A stretch of 64,000 nt of DNA from assembly GCA_018873245.2 (NCBI GenBank), contig JAEMBT020000006.1, forward strand, positions 13,610,387 to 13,674,386. Reading direction: 5' to 3'. Origin of the DNA: Archegozetes longisetosus (Eukaryota > Arthropoda > Arachnida > Sarcoptiformes > Trhypochthoniidae). The position numbers and the translations under genes are program-made. Below the pieces are notes generated by a model that worked only from the letters and a program-made list of their open reading frames with translations, had not been told where the DNA came from and searched no databases. Shown here one piece after another: positions 20,186 to 31,762 of the stretch (its first letter is position 1; each line of letters starts with the position of its first letter).

Positions 20186-21494
20186 ATGTGCTGAATTCGA
20201 TATTTACTTTTCGATCGCACAAACCAATATATTATTTGTTGACTAATCTATGAGAATTGACTTAAAGTTGAAGCGACATATTGTGATTTAGAAAAGATCA
20301 AATCTTTAAAAAGTTTTCCAAAAAATTTAATCTGATTGTGTTGATGATTCATCTTTTATTTTGATAGCTTTACTGGTCTTAAGCATGTTTCTAAAAGAAC
20401 ACCGTTTATTGAATCCGCAATGTTTTAAAATGTACTTAGTACAATTAAAAGTGAGCTAAGTTTTTTGCAGTCTTTATCTATAACGCAGATCTGAAAATAT
20501 TACTGAAACTCTACTACGGTCAAATTGGTCCCAGAATAAATTGACTCCAATCAACACCTCTCGAACTAAATTACTTCCACTGAATAATTTCGCAATCATT
20601 GGAAACATTTGCAGAGAAACATTTCTAGTTTTCACAACTAATCACAATGCCTGAACACTTCAATTGATTTTGCGTAACAATCAGAAAATACAAAAATTAA
20701 TTCAATAAAATCTTTGATATCTATTCAATGCATAAATCTCTCCTCACATAATTGCGAAACATTCAAATTGTTTTTATTAGATTATGCATTCAAATAGAAT
20801 ATTGAAAATCGACTTCTGACGATTACAATTCTGCGCTACAATGCAATTCATATTAAGATAGATTTGATAAACAGATCACAAATAGATTTTTACTTAATAT
20901 AAAACAAGTTTTCCTTTGGTACTGACCCATTCAGTTAAATAAATAAATATAAATTATGAACAAATTGATTCCCTGAATCATGAAATTTTGTTTCTGAGAC
21001 AACATTTTAAAACCACATCTTTGCCTGACTTTAAACAGCACACAACTCACTTTTCTTGCATAAAAAATAATTTTTACGCTAATTTTTTATATACTAAGTC
21101 GCTGCAGGTATTCTAACACCACAAAAGATATTTATAAGTCTTAACTATTAAACGTTGGGTGTATTTATATAATTTATATGTGCCAAATTATTTTGTCGGC
21201 GTATACCGATTACACTGAATATTGACACCGAATCCAGAACTAACTTATAGGACGTAGATCATATATGCGCCGAATAGTCTAAAGATTCTTTTGAAAATAT
21301 TGTTTTGAAAACGTATATTTCTGGAGTTAAATTACAAGCTGCGAGATACACCGAAACGATTCAGTATTTATAAGTTGCTGACCCAGCAAATAAGCAAAAC
21401 AGGTTGAAAATAAAATGATTGATTAAAACATATATTTATTGAATGAGATAATGAAAATGTAATCGATAAGCAATAATACATACACAGAAGTGAC
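20186..21494. other. AT-rich stretch downstream of the GPCR exons
   Basis: Remaining exons of the minus-strand GPCR would be expected here. No TM4-TM7 coding sequence or DRY-type motif was recognised. Confidence 0.4.
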
Positions 21495-21980
21495 CTGAAC
21501 CAATGGCACAAGCATACATAAGATCGAACCAAACGGCCACTCATCTAGTAGAAGTCGCGCGATATTAAACGGTATGTTAACGACAGTCATTCTAAAACAT
21601 AGTCAACAAATTTCTCACCACTGAATATCAGAGGTTAACGTAACAAATTATAAAACTTACATCAAATCTGAGAGTGTTAAGTTGACCATCAGGATATTTG
21701 TCTTAGTCTTCATGTTTTTGTTTTTGAATATCACATAACAAACTAAAAGATTTCCAAACAGTGAAACCAATACTATTAAACAATAGAATCCTATAATAAC
21801 GGCATTTCTGGTCGCCCTTTCATTAGCATATTCAGGATAATTAGATGGATTCAATAACTCTCTAATATCTTCTTTCGTTAGGTTATAATACAAATTATCA
21901 AATATATTGTTCTTCTTTTTCCATTGTTGCAGAAGAACACCATAAATACTGTTGTCACTTACTGAATTGTTTGTTTCCAT
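21495..21980 (-). CDS. Class A (rhodopsin-like) peptide-type GPCR, first two exons
   Basis: A seven-transmembrane receptor on the cell surface, probably for a neuropeptide. Exon 1 (21980-21661) begins at an ATG and encodes an extracellular N-terminus of about 60 residues with NNS and NLT glycosylation sequons, TM1 with the GN motif (LFGNLLVCYVIF), the first intracellular loop (KNKNMKTKTN) and the start of TM2 (ILMVNLTLSDL). A 69-bp intron with a GTAAGT donor follows. Exon 2 (21591-21495) continues in phase with MTVVNIPFNIARLLLDEWPF and GSILCMLVPLVQ: TM2, the first extracellular loop with its WPFG motif, and the TM3 cysteine. Exon 2 ends in phase 0 at CAG|GTCAC. No later exon is visible, so 139 residues of about 400 are present. 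Subfamily (NPY/GPR83-like or similar) is inference. Confidence 0.8.
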
Positions 21981-24846
21981 TTTTAAGTCAGTAAAGGTTT
22001 TCTTTTTCCAGATAAAAGTTTGAAAGGAATTTTACTAAATTTTTATGATGAATCGCACAACCTTTCATTACAAACAATTTTCAACTGGTAAAATTTGACT
22101 CACAGAAATGAAGAGCAAAGCAAAAGTTGATTTAAGTCTTTTATAGGACGTCCTTTTCTATTGTATTGACTGGAAACTGAGCAAAAGGTTTATTGAAGTG
22201 TAGCATAAGTTTCCAACTTTTCTTTTGATAATAGTAAAACCTAAGTCTTACTTCGGTATAATGAAGTGACTCATTCGAAGTCATACCTCGAATGGCTTTG
22301 TGTTAAATTGAGAAACATCCAACATGAAAGCTCAACTTGTCTGCGAAGTTATTGATCATATTTAGTGAGTGTGCGTTCGTTCAGATTCTTTCAGAATAGG
22401 TTGTTAACTATTTATCATAATAAAATAAATTGTTCAAGACTCTAAAAAGTTTTACTGCAGATTAAAAGTGGACACTTCTCAACCTCACTATTAAATCAAC
22501 TTTATTCCTTGTTATGTTAACAAAATAAATTTATTAAAAATAACATACAAGAATTAATAAAATTGTATTATGTATTTCTGAAACAATGTTTGCATTTGTG
22601 ACTTCTTCCTGAAAACTAAATTTTGCTGAATTTTAATCATCAGTATATTGTAAGCTAAAGTCAAGAGGCTTGAAAATCATTCTTTAACCTGACTGAAGAT
22701 ATATATGCGTTCTTGAAGAGATAGATTGTTTTTAATTCGTAAAAAACCCTAAAGATTAACTATTGTACTCATATAGCAAATGTAGAAGTTTGTTCCAATT
22801 AAAACTTAATTTCTAGACGTGATTATAAGAATAAATTAGAACAATGGAGAATTGAATAATTAAAAATATTATTCTCAACCTTGATCGATCCTTCAACAAA
22901 TTTCTCAAATTAAGTACGAATATTCCATCTTTATGTTTTTATTGCAAAAAATAGAGTTTTATTTTAACTTTCTCAATTAATGGTTTAAAAATCAAACCAA
23001 TCATTCATGCGGGTAAACTACGAATTGCAGATCAAATACAATCTTGGATTCAACTATTTTAATCTCCAAAAACTATTCATTGAATAAATATTGAATAAAC
23101 AGAATATTAGGTATCTTGTGATTTGATCATAATTTATAATCGTCGTTTTACTTTTGATTATCTAAACTGAAACATTCTAAAAATGCTTGCTTCTCTAAAA
23201 GAGAGGACAAATTTTTGAACTGTATTTTTCATATAAAATATTATTTATTTAATATGTGGATACTTTAATACAAAAATTGATACCAAATATTATGCCTTTC
23301 TGGCTCGAGCTCATAAACCTAAACGCATAACTATGAGCTAAAAATTCCTAGAATTTCGAATAAAATTTTATTAAATTTTTAATAATATTAAACTTTGATT
23401 GCAATCTTTTATTTTCTTATAAAATTATAAGTATTTTAATTAATATTTAATAAAAATACATAAAAGGAATATAGCATAAAATTTAAATGTGATTTCGTTA
23501 TTTTGTTGATACGTAAAAATATTATAAACATATTTAAAGGTTTTCACACTTTAAAAGATTTTTACTTCTTTTTAACACTTTCGCTCAGAGGCTTATGAGG
23601 TTCTCTCCTCGAGGCCACCGCCCAAAACTGACTCTCTTCACAAGTTTTTTTCATATCTTATATAAACAAAATAGATCTGAATTGTTATTCTTTTAAAATA
23701 TGAGCCGCATTTCATAGTAAACGTTAACATAACAATAAATTTGAAAGCATTATATGAAATATAAAGCATTTTTAAAGGTAAATGTTCGACAAATTATTTT
23801 AAAAGAATGAAAAACTGATTCAAAGTCATATAATTTGTATCCGCATAACACGAATAGCCTTAGTTTGCAAGAAATAAAAATATAAGGTTAATTATTCTCT
23901 TTATTAAAAGTGTATTATATCTTCACTTAATATTAAGTCTAAGTATTAAGTTATTGTGCAATAAATATGTGCATCCCATTCTGATAAAGTATTCTTACTT
24001 TATTTGTAAAATTAACTTAATTTCATAAAAATAAGACGAACTGGATTGAAATAAATATTGAAAATATTGCTAGAGAATTGTTAGATTATTTGGTTAATGA
24101 ATATGTATAATAGAATATTCATAATCATATAGGAATTTAAATGAAAAAATAATTTGTAATCTTCTAACTTGTACTACGATTTGATTTGATTTCTTTTCTA
24201 AAAATCATATTAGTTTATATGACACTATGTCTAAAAAATCAATGATAAACCTTTCTGCATTTTCTTGAGAGAAGTACACATTTTAATCTTACAATCTTCT
24301 AAAGAGAATAAGTTAAACAAATGATTTACTCTAACGTCGCTGGATTACCTCTGCTCATAATCTTTTTATTGTGTTATATTCCAGATTGGTTTTCACTTTC
24401 AGCTCTCACTATAACTATAGAACTAACTTACTCATTCTTTTTAGTTAATTGACAAATAGAATGTCTTCTACTTATCAATTAATTAAAAGGAATCAGTAAA
24501 ACAGGACATTTATTTGCCATTCAATGCAACTCATTCTTGCAGTATGTCTTGTTCGTATATGTTTGTCAAAAAAATCTATCAATTATCACGATGAGCCATT
24601 TTTCTGAACAGATAATATATCAAATTAATCAAACATTTTGTAAATTTTCATGTTAAACCTAAAAGCTTATATCCAATAGAAGCAGGAATTTTCAAAAAAT
24701 TCCTAACATTTAAATAAACTTATTTAAAAGTTTTTTAACATTTCTATCTGTCAAAAGTCTATTCATAACTAGGCAGGACTAGTTGAATATTGAAACCTGA
24801 TTTTGAAGAGATGCCTTAACGAATAGACCTTTTTCTATACATTAAA
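21981..24846. other. Very AT-rich intergenic stretch, nothing recognised
   Basis: This includes the likely promoter side of the GPCR gene (first few hundred bases). No clear TATA element, repeat ends or coding frame was identified. Confidence 0.4.
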
Positions 24847-24847
24847 A

Positions 24848-24937
24848 ATACTTTCTACACTGAATATAGGAAGCATTTTTAATGCATTAACCATGCATTT
24901 AAAATGCTTCGTATATTAAATTCAATGTAGAATATAC
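24848..24937. repeat. About 90-bp imperfect palindrome
   Basis: TTCTACACTGAATATAGGAA on the left pairs with the inverted TATTAAATTCAATGTAGAA on the right, and the centre is AAGCATTTTTAATGCAT/ATGCATTTAAAATGCTT. It lies directly beside the long inverted-repeat element at 24947-25700 and may be a tiny MITE of its own. Confidence 0.75.
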
Positions 24938-24946
24938 TGTATTTTT

Positions 24947-25700
24947 GGTCAGACTTGTGTGTGATTAAACCATGCAATGTAAACTGAACCAATTGACCAA
25001 TAATCTAAAGTAAGGTATCGTTGGAAAGCTCTCGCAAACCTAAACAGAATGATATCACATTTGGGGCCCTAGGACCCAAGGGGACAAAGCCGGGCCTAGG
25101 TCCTTAGTGGCTGGACCTAAGACAGTGTGTTGGGTATCAATATGACTGGAGGCTCGAGTGGAGTTCACGTATCAAATATGGTGGTCCTAGGGCTAGGCCT
25201 TGGGACATAACTTTGTTACTTAAACATTGTAGTCCATGATATTTAATTGTACCTATTGGTGACTCATTTAACCTAACCACCACGAACCTGATTTAACCTA
25301 AGCTGACTAAAGCGTCAGATCGTTTCACTCGGAACGCTTCGCGTTCTTCGCTTCGCGACCTGACGCAATTTTAACTTAGGTTAAATTACGCACGTAGATA
25401 CTTTATTTTATAGAGAAATTTGAATATGCAAGTTGGACTAAGATCCCAAGATCTAGCCCTAGGACCACCATATTTGATATGTGAACTCCACTCGAGCCAC
25501 CGATCATATTCACACCCAATACATGGTCCTAGGTCGGACCACTAGGGACCTGGGCCCAACTTTGCCCCCTTTGGTCCCAGAGCCCAAATGTGATCTCATT
25601 CTATTTGGGTTTGCGAGAGGCTTTCAACGACACCTTACTCTAGATTCTAGGTCAATTAGTTCAGTTTTCATTGCAAGGGTAATCACACTCAAGAGTGACC
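24947..25700. mobile_element. Fold-back element with inverted arms of about 270 bp, G+C-rich
   Basis: The left arm (24947 to about 25220) and the right arm (about 25430-25700) are inverted copies almost throughout: GTGTGATTA, CTCGCAAACC, ATTTGGGGCCCTAGGACC, CTCGAGTGGAGTTCAC and ATATGGTGGTCCTAGGGCTA all recur reversed. The central spacer (25240-25395) holds a second smaller inverted repeat, with TTAACCTAAG at one side and CTTAGGTTAA at the other around GACGC/GCGTC. The element is far richer in G+C than its surroundings. Short frames crossing it are incidental. No target duplication was fixed. Confidence 0.8.
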
Positions 25701-26619
25701 ATTCTCTTATACCTATTGAACACTTATAGTTAAACAATATTTTGCAAAATTTTCTAAACTTCGAAGGCCGAAAAAAGCATGATTTCACAATACTTTTTAA
25801 TAATGATATTAGAGGTTATTAGAGCGGATGGATTAGGTAAATTATATTACACTTTATTACATTATTATATGTAAATAGTTTATTAATGTGTTAAGGGTCT
25901 CACTGATTATTGCTTTATAGTTCTATTTCAGTAATAACCCGATTTGTACAGATGAATTAACTTCAGTTTATCCTTCAAAGGAAGGATTCATTTTTTAAAA
26001 CATTAATGAGCAGAAGACGTTTACTAGAACCAATAATTTATTTGAATAACTCTGCTCTAGATAAATAACTTATTAATAAGAATTATTTGTAAGTCTATCT
26101 TTAACGTTTTAGACTTCAAGCTAAACTCATGTTGAATTCATTTTGACATTATAGATACACTTTGTATTCAGCTTTATGTACGCATTCTTAGAAACAAAAG
26201 CCACTTCGTCAGATCATAATTCTAATAAGTATTCCATTTTATGTACACTCAGTTTATTGTACAATTCACTTTTATGTGCGGTTTACCAAAATTACTCTCA
26301 TAGGCATAACGTTTCAGTTTCATGCACGTAAAAGTTGAGAATTAAGTTTTGCATAAAGTTGTATTCAAATTTGTATTAAATTATAGAATAGGTCACATGT
26401 TTCTAATACTGAGTGTACAATTTAAAATTGAAACTTTTTGGAGTAAAAGTATGAATAAAAAGTTTTCCTGTTCGATTGGGTATATATATATATATATATA
26501 TCAACCTTTGAGATGAGTAGACAATTTTAACCACGATCTACTGCTCCTGTTTTATGCTCAATCAATCACAATAGCATAACAAAAAGGTTTTTAAAACAGA
26601 TTAATAATGAACAATTAAC
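25701..26619. other. AT-rich stretch with a short AT microsatellite
   Basis: A (TA)n run lies at 26481-26501. A GTACACTCAGT motif at about 26233 reappears inverted at about 26409, but nothing longer was aligned. No coding frame was recognised. Confidence 0.45.
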
Positions 26620-26621
26620 TA

Positions 26622-26794
26622 CAGTGGACTCTCGTTATAGTCAGATCATATCTGCTATAAAATTGGTTGGCTATAACAAAACTTGACTCTATCCGATATT
26701 GTCAAATAAGCTAACAGTAAGCCGGTGCAGAGAAATTATTTAACTCTATCGAAATTTCGACTATAAGCGACTTGACTATAATGAGAATTCACTG
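26622..26794. mobile_element. Tc1/mariner-pogo-like MITE, 173 bp, TA target site
   Basis: The left end CAGTGGACTCTCGTTATAGT and the reversed right end CAGTGAATTCTCATTATAGT are inverted copies. TA flanks both sides (26620-26621 and 26795-26796). There is no coding sequence. The ends belong to the same broad type as those at 18699-19019 but are better preserved. Confidence 0.85.
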
Positions 26795-26821
26795 TATTAT
26801 TCCGAAATTGAAAGTATCCGT

Positions 26822-27136
26822 TAGAGAAGAGAATTCTCAAAATTTTTGCTTCCATTCCCATTCCAATCCCGTCCAAAGCTTAAAATTAGTTTCCATTGCC
26901 ATCCCATTCCCATTTCTACTACCATCACATCCGTATAGTATTATTATTATTTACCTATAATTATTATTTTCCAGAAGTCAAACGAAAGAAGATATCTGTA
27001 AATAAATTTTGTTACCTTAGATAAAGGATTTTAAAACTTTAGAAATCCCATTCAACTTCCATCTAATTAAAAATCTATTCCATTCCCATTCCCATTACCA
27101 TAAAAGATGGGACTGGGATTCAGATTCTCATCTCTA
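26822..27136. mobile_element. Probable hAT-like MITE rich in ATTCCC units, about 315 bp
   Basis: The left end TAGAGAAGAGAATTCTC and the reversed right end TAGAGATGAGAATCTGAATC are similar inverted sequences. Next to them are degenerate CATTCC/GGAATG arrays. The flanks GTATCCGT (26814-26821) and GTGTCAGT (27137-27144) agree at 6 of 8 positions, compatible with an aged 8-bp duplication but not proof. Confidence 0.5.
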
Positions 27137-27144
27137 GTGTCAGT

Positions 27145-27348
27145 TAAAGATTTGTGAGTCATTCAAATTGAGTGCTACTCAAAGCTTTAAGTTATAAAAT
27201 TATTCAATCAATTCAAAATATTTAGGCTTCTATACAGATCAATTTAAAGAAAGCAAATTATGTTCAAATAATTTAAAGCTAATTCAGAAATATTAATTCT
27301 AAATATGACAAAATAATTTAACTAAGTTTTTAAAGACGTACAGCAAAA
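27145..27348. other. Short AT-rich spacer
   Basis: This would be the 5' region of the M13 pseudogene; no promoter element is clear. Confidence 0.4.
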
Positions 27349-29115
27349 ATGTCTATTTCATAGTTTTTCTTCATAGTGATCATTATTCTATTAACAGCAA
27401 CAGTAGTTATAATGACTACGGGTAAAAATAAAGATATTTCTTAAATCTCCTTCAAAAACAGAAATCTTAAGATTCAAATAAAATTTTAGGTGTATTCGCA
27501 AGTTCTACTAATTTCGGATATGGATAATTTTTTAATTTGACCTAATAAAAAATTTTAAGCGTTCACATCAATCACATTAAATCAGATTTGTATAACTTAA
27601 GAATGTGCTCGTTCAGGTATATTATTGAAAACTTTTTTCAAAGTCAAAATAGACTTTAAAATGCTTTATAAATTACAGCTACTTTAATATCAAGTTCGAT
27701 GAATACTAAAGTCGATCCTTGCGATGACTTCTACCAATACGTGAGTGGCCATTGGTAAGAAGATCATCGGTTTTCAATTGGTTTGAGCGGTTGGAGCCAT
27801 TTCTCCAGATTGTCACCCAAAATAACAGGTGACTTATTAAGCGAGTCCTCTATTCAAGTCAATTCTTTCTCTAATGATTCAAACTTTTATCTTCTGTTTT
27901 GCATCAGAATTATTGAACAATACTCAAGAAGAAGATGAATTAAAGTTAATGAAATCATTGTTTAGAACATTTGAGGGATTCCTTAATACCGGTTAATAAT
28001 ACCATAATTTGGGAATTCTTACTCTCAAGTTTACCAAGATCAAGTTCGATAGTAACTATAATTGTTCTGAAACAAATATATGAAATCTTAATTATTTTCA
28101 AATTGAAAAACTCTATTATTAAAATAAGTGAAGTCAATATGATCAATACAATTACAAAATAATGAATGAACTCGTATTTTAGTTCTTTTAAAACAAATTA
28201 GTTTAGAATTAATGGAATTTAAAATAAGTCACAATAAATCGACAACGGTCTTACGGTATTACGAGTCATTTTTAATTACTTGATGAAAGATGCGCGCAAT
28301 TGGACGGGTTATAATACTTTTAAAAGTTTAATCAAGGAGATCGGTGTTTGGCCTCTAATCGATGACAAGTAGGATGAGTCTAAATACTATTTGATTAATA
28401 CTCTGATAGCATTGCACCAAGAGGTCGCAGCTAAAATGTTATCTGGGATTAGTGTTCAATCATATATTCGTAATAACACTCTGACTTTAATAAATATAAG
28501 TTTTGATAATCACATTAGACATTATTTTCTCTTTGCTAAAAATTGAACATCCATTTGCGTCAACTAAGAAAATGCTGGTATTTATCGTTATTCAGGAGAA
28601 AACCAAAATCATTAATCTTGTTATGATGACAGCAATAATGCACTTCCGAAAGTTGCACAACTTGTCAAAGGTCTAACATTAATTCTACAAAATGGACAGT
28701 CAAATTTTTAAATGGACAGTTAAATTCTACAAATGAACAAAATATTTTTAAAAATCAATTAAAACAAATTTGTTTCTTCAAATAATATTAAAGATTCAGT
28801 GAAAAATTACAATAATTTAATCATGACTATTAAGGAATTAAATCAATATAAAGGCACTGATTGAAACTGATCATTGAAAGGAATATTCAGTAATGCAAAT
28901 GTCACTCTCAGAGATAACGATCGAGTGATTGTGACCTACCATAAGTATTTTTCTCAATTATCTGCTGACATAGGCAACCAAACAAAAGAATGAATTAATA
29001 TCCCCATAGATTTGATAATCTTTAGTTTGAAATTATTTTCATTACTAGAACTATAGCTAATTATATGGCCTTAGAGTTATCTGAAATGATTTCATTCAAT
29101 ACAACACAAGCCATG
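27349..29115 (+). pseudogene. Neprilysin-like M13 metallopeptidase, 5' part, broken
   Basis: M13 enzymes are type II membrane zinc peptidases of about 700 residues that cleave peptides outside the cell. The start resembles that plan: an ATG at 27349, then a hydrophobic anchor (VIIILLTATVVIM) ending at a donor near 27421. From 27679 the frame continues in the right phase with VDPCDDFYQYVSGHW, the signature start of the M13 N-terminal domain, although the usual second Cys of the CG pair is Ser here. Later blocks are ARNWTGYNTF and EIGVWPLIDD near 28290-28370, NANVTLRDNDRVIVTYHKYF near 28895-28950, and RTIANYMALELSEMISFN near 29050. In-frame stops at 27361, 27756 and near 28370, plus frameshifts, prevent a product. 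The catalytic HExxH half was not found. Confidence 0.75.
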
Positions 29116-30341
29116 AATATATCACCGAATCAGTTAAAACAGTTACCTATTTCATGTTTAGTCCAATCCGTTTAAATATTTTCGAACCTAGTTAGCCGAT
29201 TATTTTTCATTTAATGGTAATAAAAAATACAGAATTTGTATAATAAAGATTTTAAAGATCCACCTGAGCAGCCTATACTTTAGAATTAACACCAAATTTC
29301 TAATAATTGAATGCCTCTTAATTTTAAAGGTAAAATAAACTGTTTCATCAAATTCTTTAGTCGTAGCAAATAAGAAATCTTAATTTATTAGATAATTAAC
29401 AATTTACATACAGTAATACGATTTTCTTTTGCTTTTAGTATCTTTATAAATCTTTGTGTAATTCCTCCAGTTTCTTCTATTGTCTTATGCTTTAAAAGTC
29501 GATATGAAGGAATAATACATACCTATGAATGATAAACTTTCTTAATTTCAAAATTAGAAATTATTTAATTCGCGTTATAGGCTCTATTCGCTAGGATGTA
29601 ACTTCAAAACTAGTTCATATTTCATATGTAGGCTTCATATTTACTATTAAGACGTCAGGACAACTCAAGAAAAATTTGTAGGATTAAACGTTTGCTGAAA
29701 TGTTAAGAGCAAAATAAGAGTACATTTTCTTAACTTCTAATTAAACCGTTCGTTAAAAAAAATTCGGCAATTAAAATGGATTTCATATACTGTATAAAGT
29801 TACTAAATTTGAAAATCTGTTAGTTATGGTGAAGTTTATAGAACAAATCTATTGTTTACCAATTAATAATTCTTATAATCTCTATATATCAGTTTCTTTT
29901 TCTACTTTTGTTTTCCTATTTTCAACTGCGATAAAATTAGCATTTGCCATATTCTTTCTAAATCACAGGTTTCTTATAGAAAGCCTAGACGCCAAAGCTT
30001 GAAGATAAAAAAGAGCAAGAATACTATCTCAGTTTTGGAACCTTACCAGGAATTATGCGAATCAATTAGATCCGTATTTAAATGCAGATTAAAAGTTATT
30101 GTTTGTGAAGTGGTCGATTGATTTTTGGCTGTACTGAAGCACGTGTTTATTCATGTATAAACTAATTATTATTTTTATCCTTGAGCACGAACAAAAATTA
30201 TATAGTAATAATTTAAATTAAAATCAAATATTCAAAACAAATCATAAAGAGTAACCTTGAATGTTCTCAATAATTTCTAGATTTCTCAAGAAAGTAATGT
30301 TAAATAAGGATCTGAATTGTGAACAATAAATTAGTATAGAG
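29116..30341. other. AT-rich intergenic stretch
   Basis: The C-terminal catalytic half of the M13 peptidase was looked for here and not recognised. No other feature was seen. Confidence 0.45.
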
Positions 30342-30349
30342 TATATAAA
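30342..30349 (+). promoter_or_regulatory. TATA box of the secreted-protein gene
   Basis: TATATAAA lies 106 bp upstream of the ATG at 30455. This spacing would put a transcription start near 30375, giving a 5' leader of about 80 nt. Confidence 0.5.
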
Positions 30350-30454
30350 GGAACAAATCTTTTACTGTCAATCTATTGGAGTGATAATATCTAGCTTGAT
30401 ATAAAATTAGAGTTCTGGAAAAGTCTTATCGTGATTTTCTCTATCAATATAAAG

Positions 30455-31408
30455 ATGTATAGATACTTAGTGTTTGCATCCATAATCGTTGGTCAGATTG
30501 AATTTTTAAGTTTTTCAAGCTTCAAATGAATAATTTTCTAAATTTTTGTTATTTAGGCATTTGCTATGCCTCGCAAACAAGTAAACGAAGTGCAACTGAA
30601 TGTGCGAATCAATCAATTTATGAAGACTGTATTCAATCTCTGTTTATGATTGGCAATCCTGATCAACGCTTTCCCGATTCAACCGAACAAGCAACAGCTT
30701 TTTGTGAAAAGTTGAAGGAAACTGACAAATGTGTTAAAGATTACACACAAAATTGCATGAGTCCTGTTGGAAGAAGAGCTACTGAAGTGGCCATCGCCGG
30801 CATCGCTCGATTGGCCAAAAGAATGTGTAAATCGCCCGAAAGAATGCAAGGTTTGTGTTGTCAAAGCAATCAATTTAGCTCTAGATAACTAAGCAAGCAA
30901 GTATTCAACATTCTAATCTTACCATCAATTTTCAGAATTTGTCGCAAACTCCAGATGTGGTACTGCTATGATTGGAGACATGAGAACATGTCTTAACGAT
31001 TATAAAATATCTCTTCATGCAGCAAAACTAGTGAGCTTCACACAAAAGCTACCCATTCTTTGCTGGTAAGACTTTTCATAATAAAAATTATAGTCTAATC
31101 AATAATTAAACTAAAAATTTCACTAATTTTTGTTGATCAGCAAATTCCATGATTTTCGTGGATGTGTCAGACAAGGCTTCCAAAGAGTTGGACTTGAACT
31201 CTGCCCTGAACAGTCACAAAAGTTTTTCGCGAAAATCACTGATGCCTTTCAATCAGATGTATTCGATCTGATTTGCAACGGCTATGAAGAAGGATCTGAT
31301 AGTTGCTCCAATCTTGTTGTGCCTACAGTTGAACCGTCAGCCAATACTAGATCTCTGTTCGCACCACTCAAAGATCTCATCAAAAGTATTCTTGAAAATC
31401 GCGAATAA
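30455..31408 (+). CDS. Secreted cysteine-rich protein, four exons, 242 residues
   Basis: Exons are 30455-30491, 30557-30850, 30936-31065 and 31141-31408; all introns are GT-AG (65, 85 and 75 bp) and the phases fit. Exon 1 supplies a signal peptide (MYRYLVFASIIVGICYAS) completed across the first intron. The mature protein has about a dozen cysteines, including ATECANQ, EDCIQS, ATAFCEKLKETDKCVKDY, QNCMSP, KRMCKSP, NSRCGTAM, RTCLNDY, ILCCKFHDFRGCV, ELCPEQ, DLICNGY and DSCSNL, and is otherwise mostly helical in character. Size and cysteine spacing recall arthropod 27-kDa haemolymph-type secreted proteins and arachnid secreted families, but I cannot name the family with certainty. The gene has a TATA box upstream and an AATAAA signal after the stop, and shows no defect. 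It is the most complete gene in the left half. Confidence 0.88.
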
Positions 31409-31571
31409 TCAGCTTCTAAAAGCAATACAGATGTACTGAATGCCTAATCAATGCTATAATTTAAATAATGCTCTGAGTTGGTGACAAATTTCAATATTTT
31501 TATGCTTGCATCTTTTCAAGGTGTTTTTAATCCAATAGTCCTAATTTAAATAATTGCTGTTCATCATTAAT

Positions 31572-31577
31572 AATAAA
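31572..31577 (+). terminator. Polyadenylation signal of the secreted-protein gene
   Basis: AATAAA lies about 165 bp after the stop codon of the gene ending at 31408. A second AATAAA occurs near 31650. Confidence 0.5.
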
Positions 31578-31762
31578 ATTTCGAATATTATTAATTTGCT
31601 CTTCAAAATTCTATTTCTTAGAGCTATTTGAAGTGCTTTTCAATGTCTAAATAAAAAGATAGAATTGCACTTATAACCTGTGTCTGACATTTACGTCCAG
31701 TTACACTTTAACTACAAAATTAGTTAGTAAAGTTAGTTAAAGTTACTACTACTTTAACTTTG

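Noticed and set aside
25481-25729. 82-codon plus-strand open frame
   Set aside because: Crosses the right arm and end of the fold-back element at 24947-25700; no conserved motif.
26150-26425. Possible MITE with GTACACTCAGT inverted ends
   Set aside because: The inverted match is only about 11 bp and no duplication or extended arm was found.
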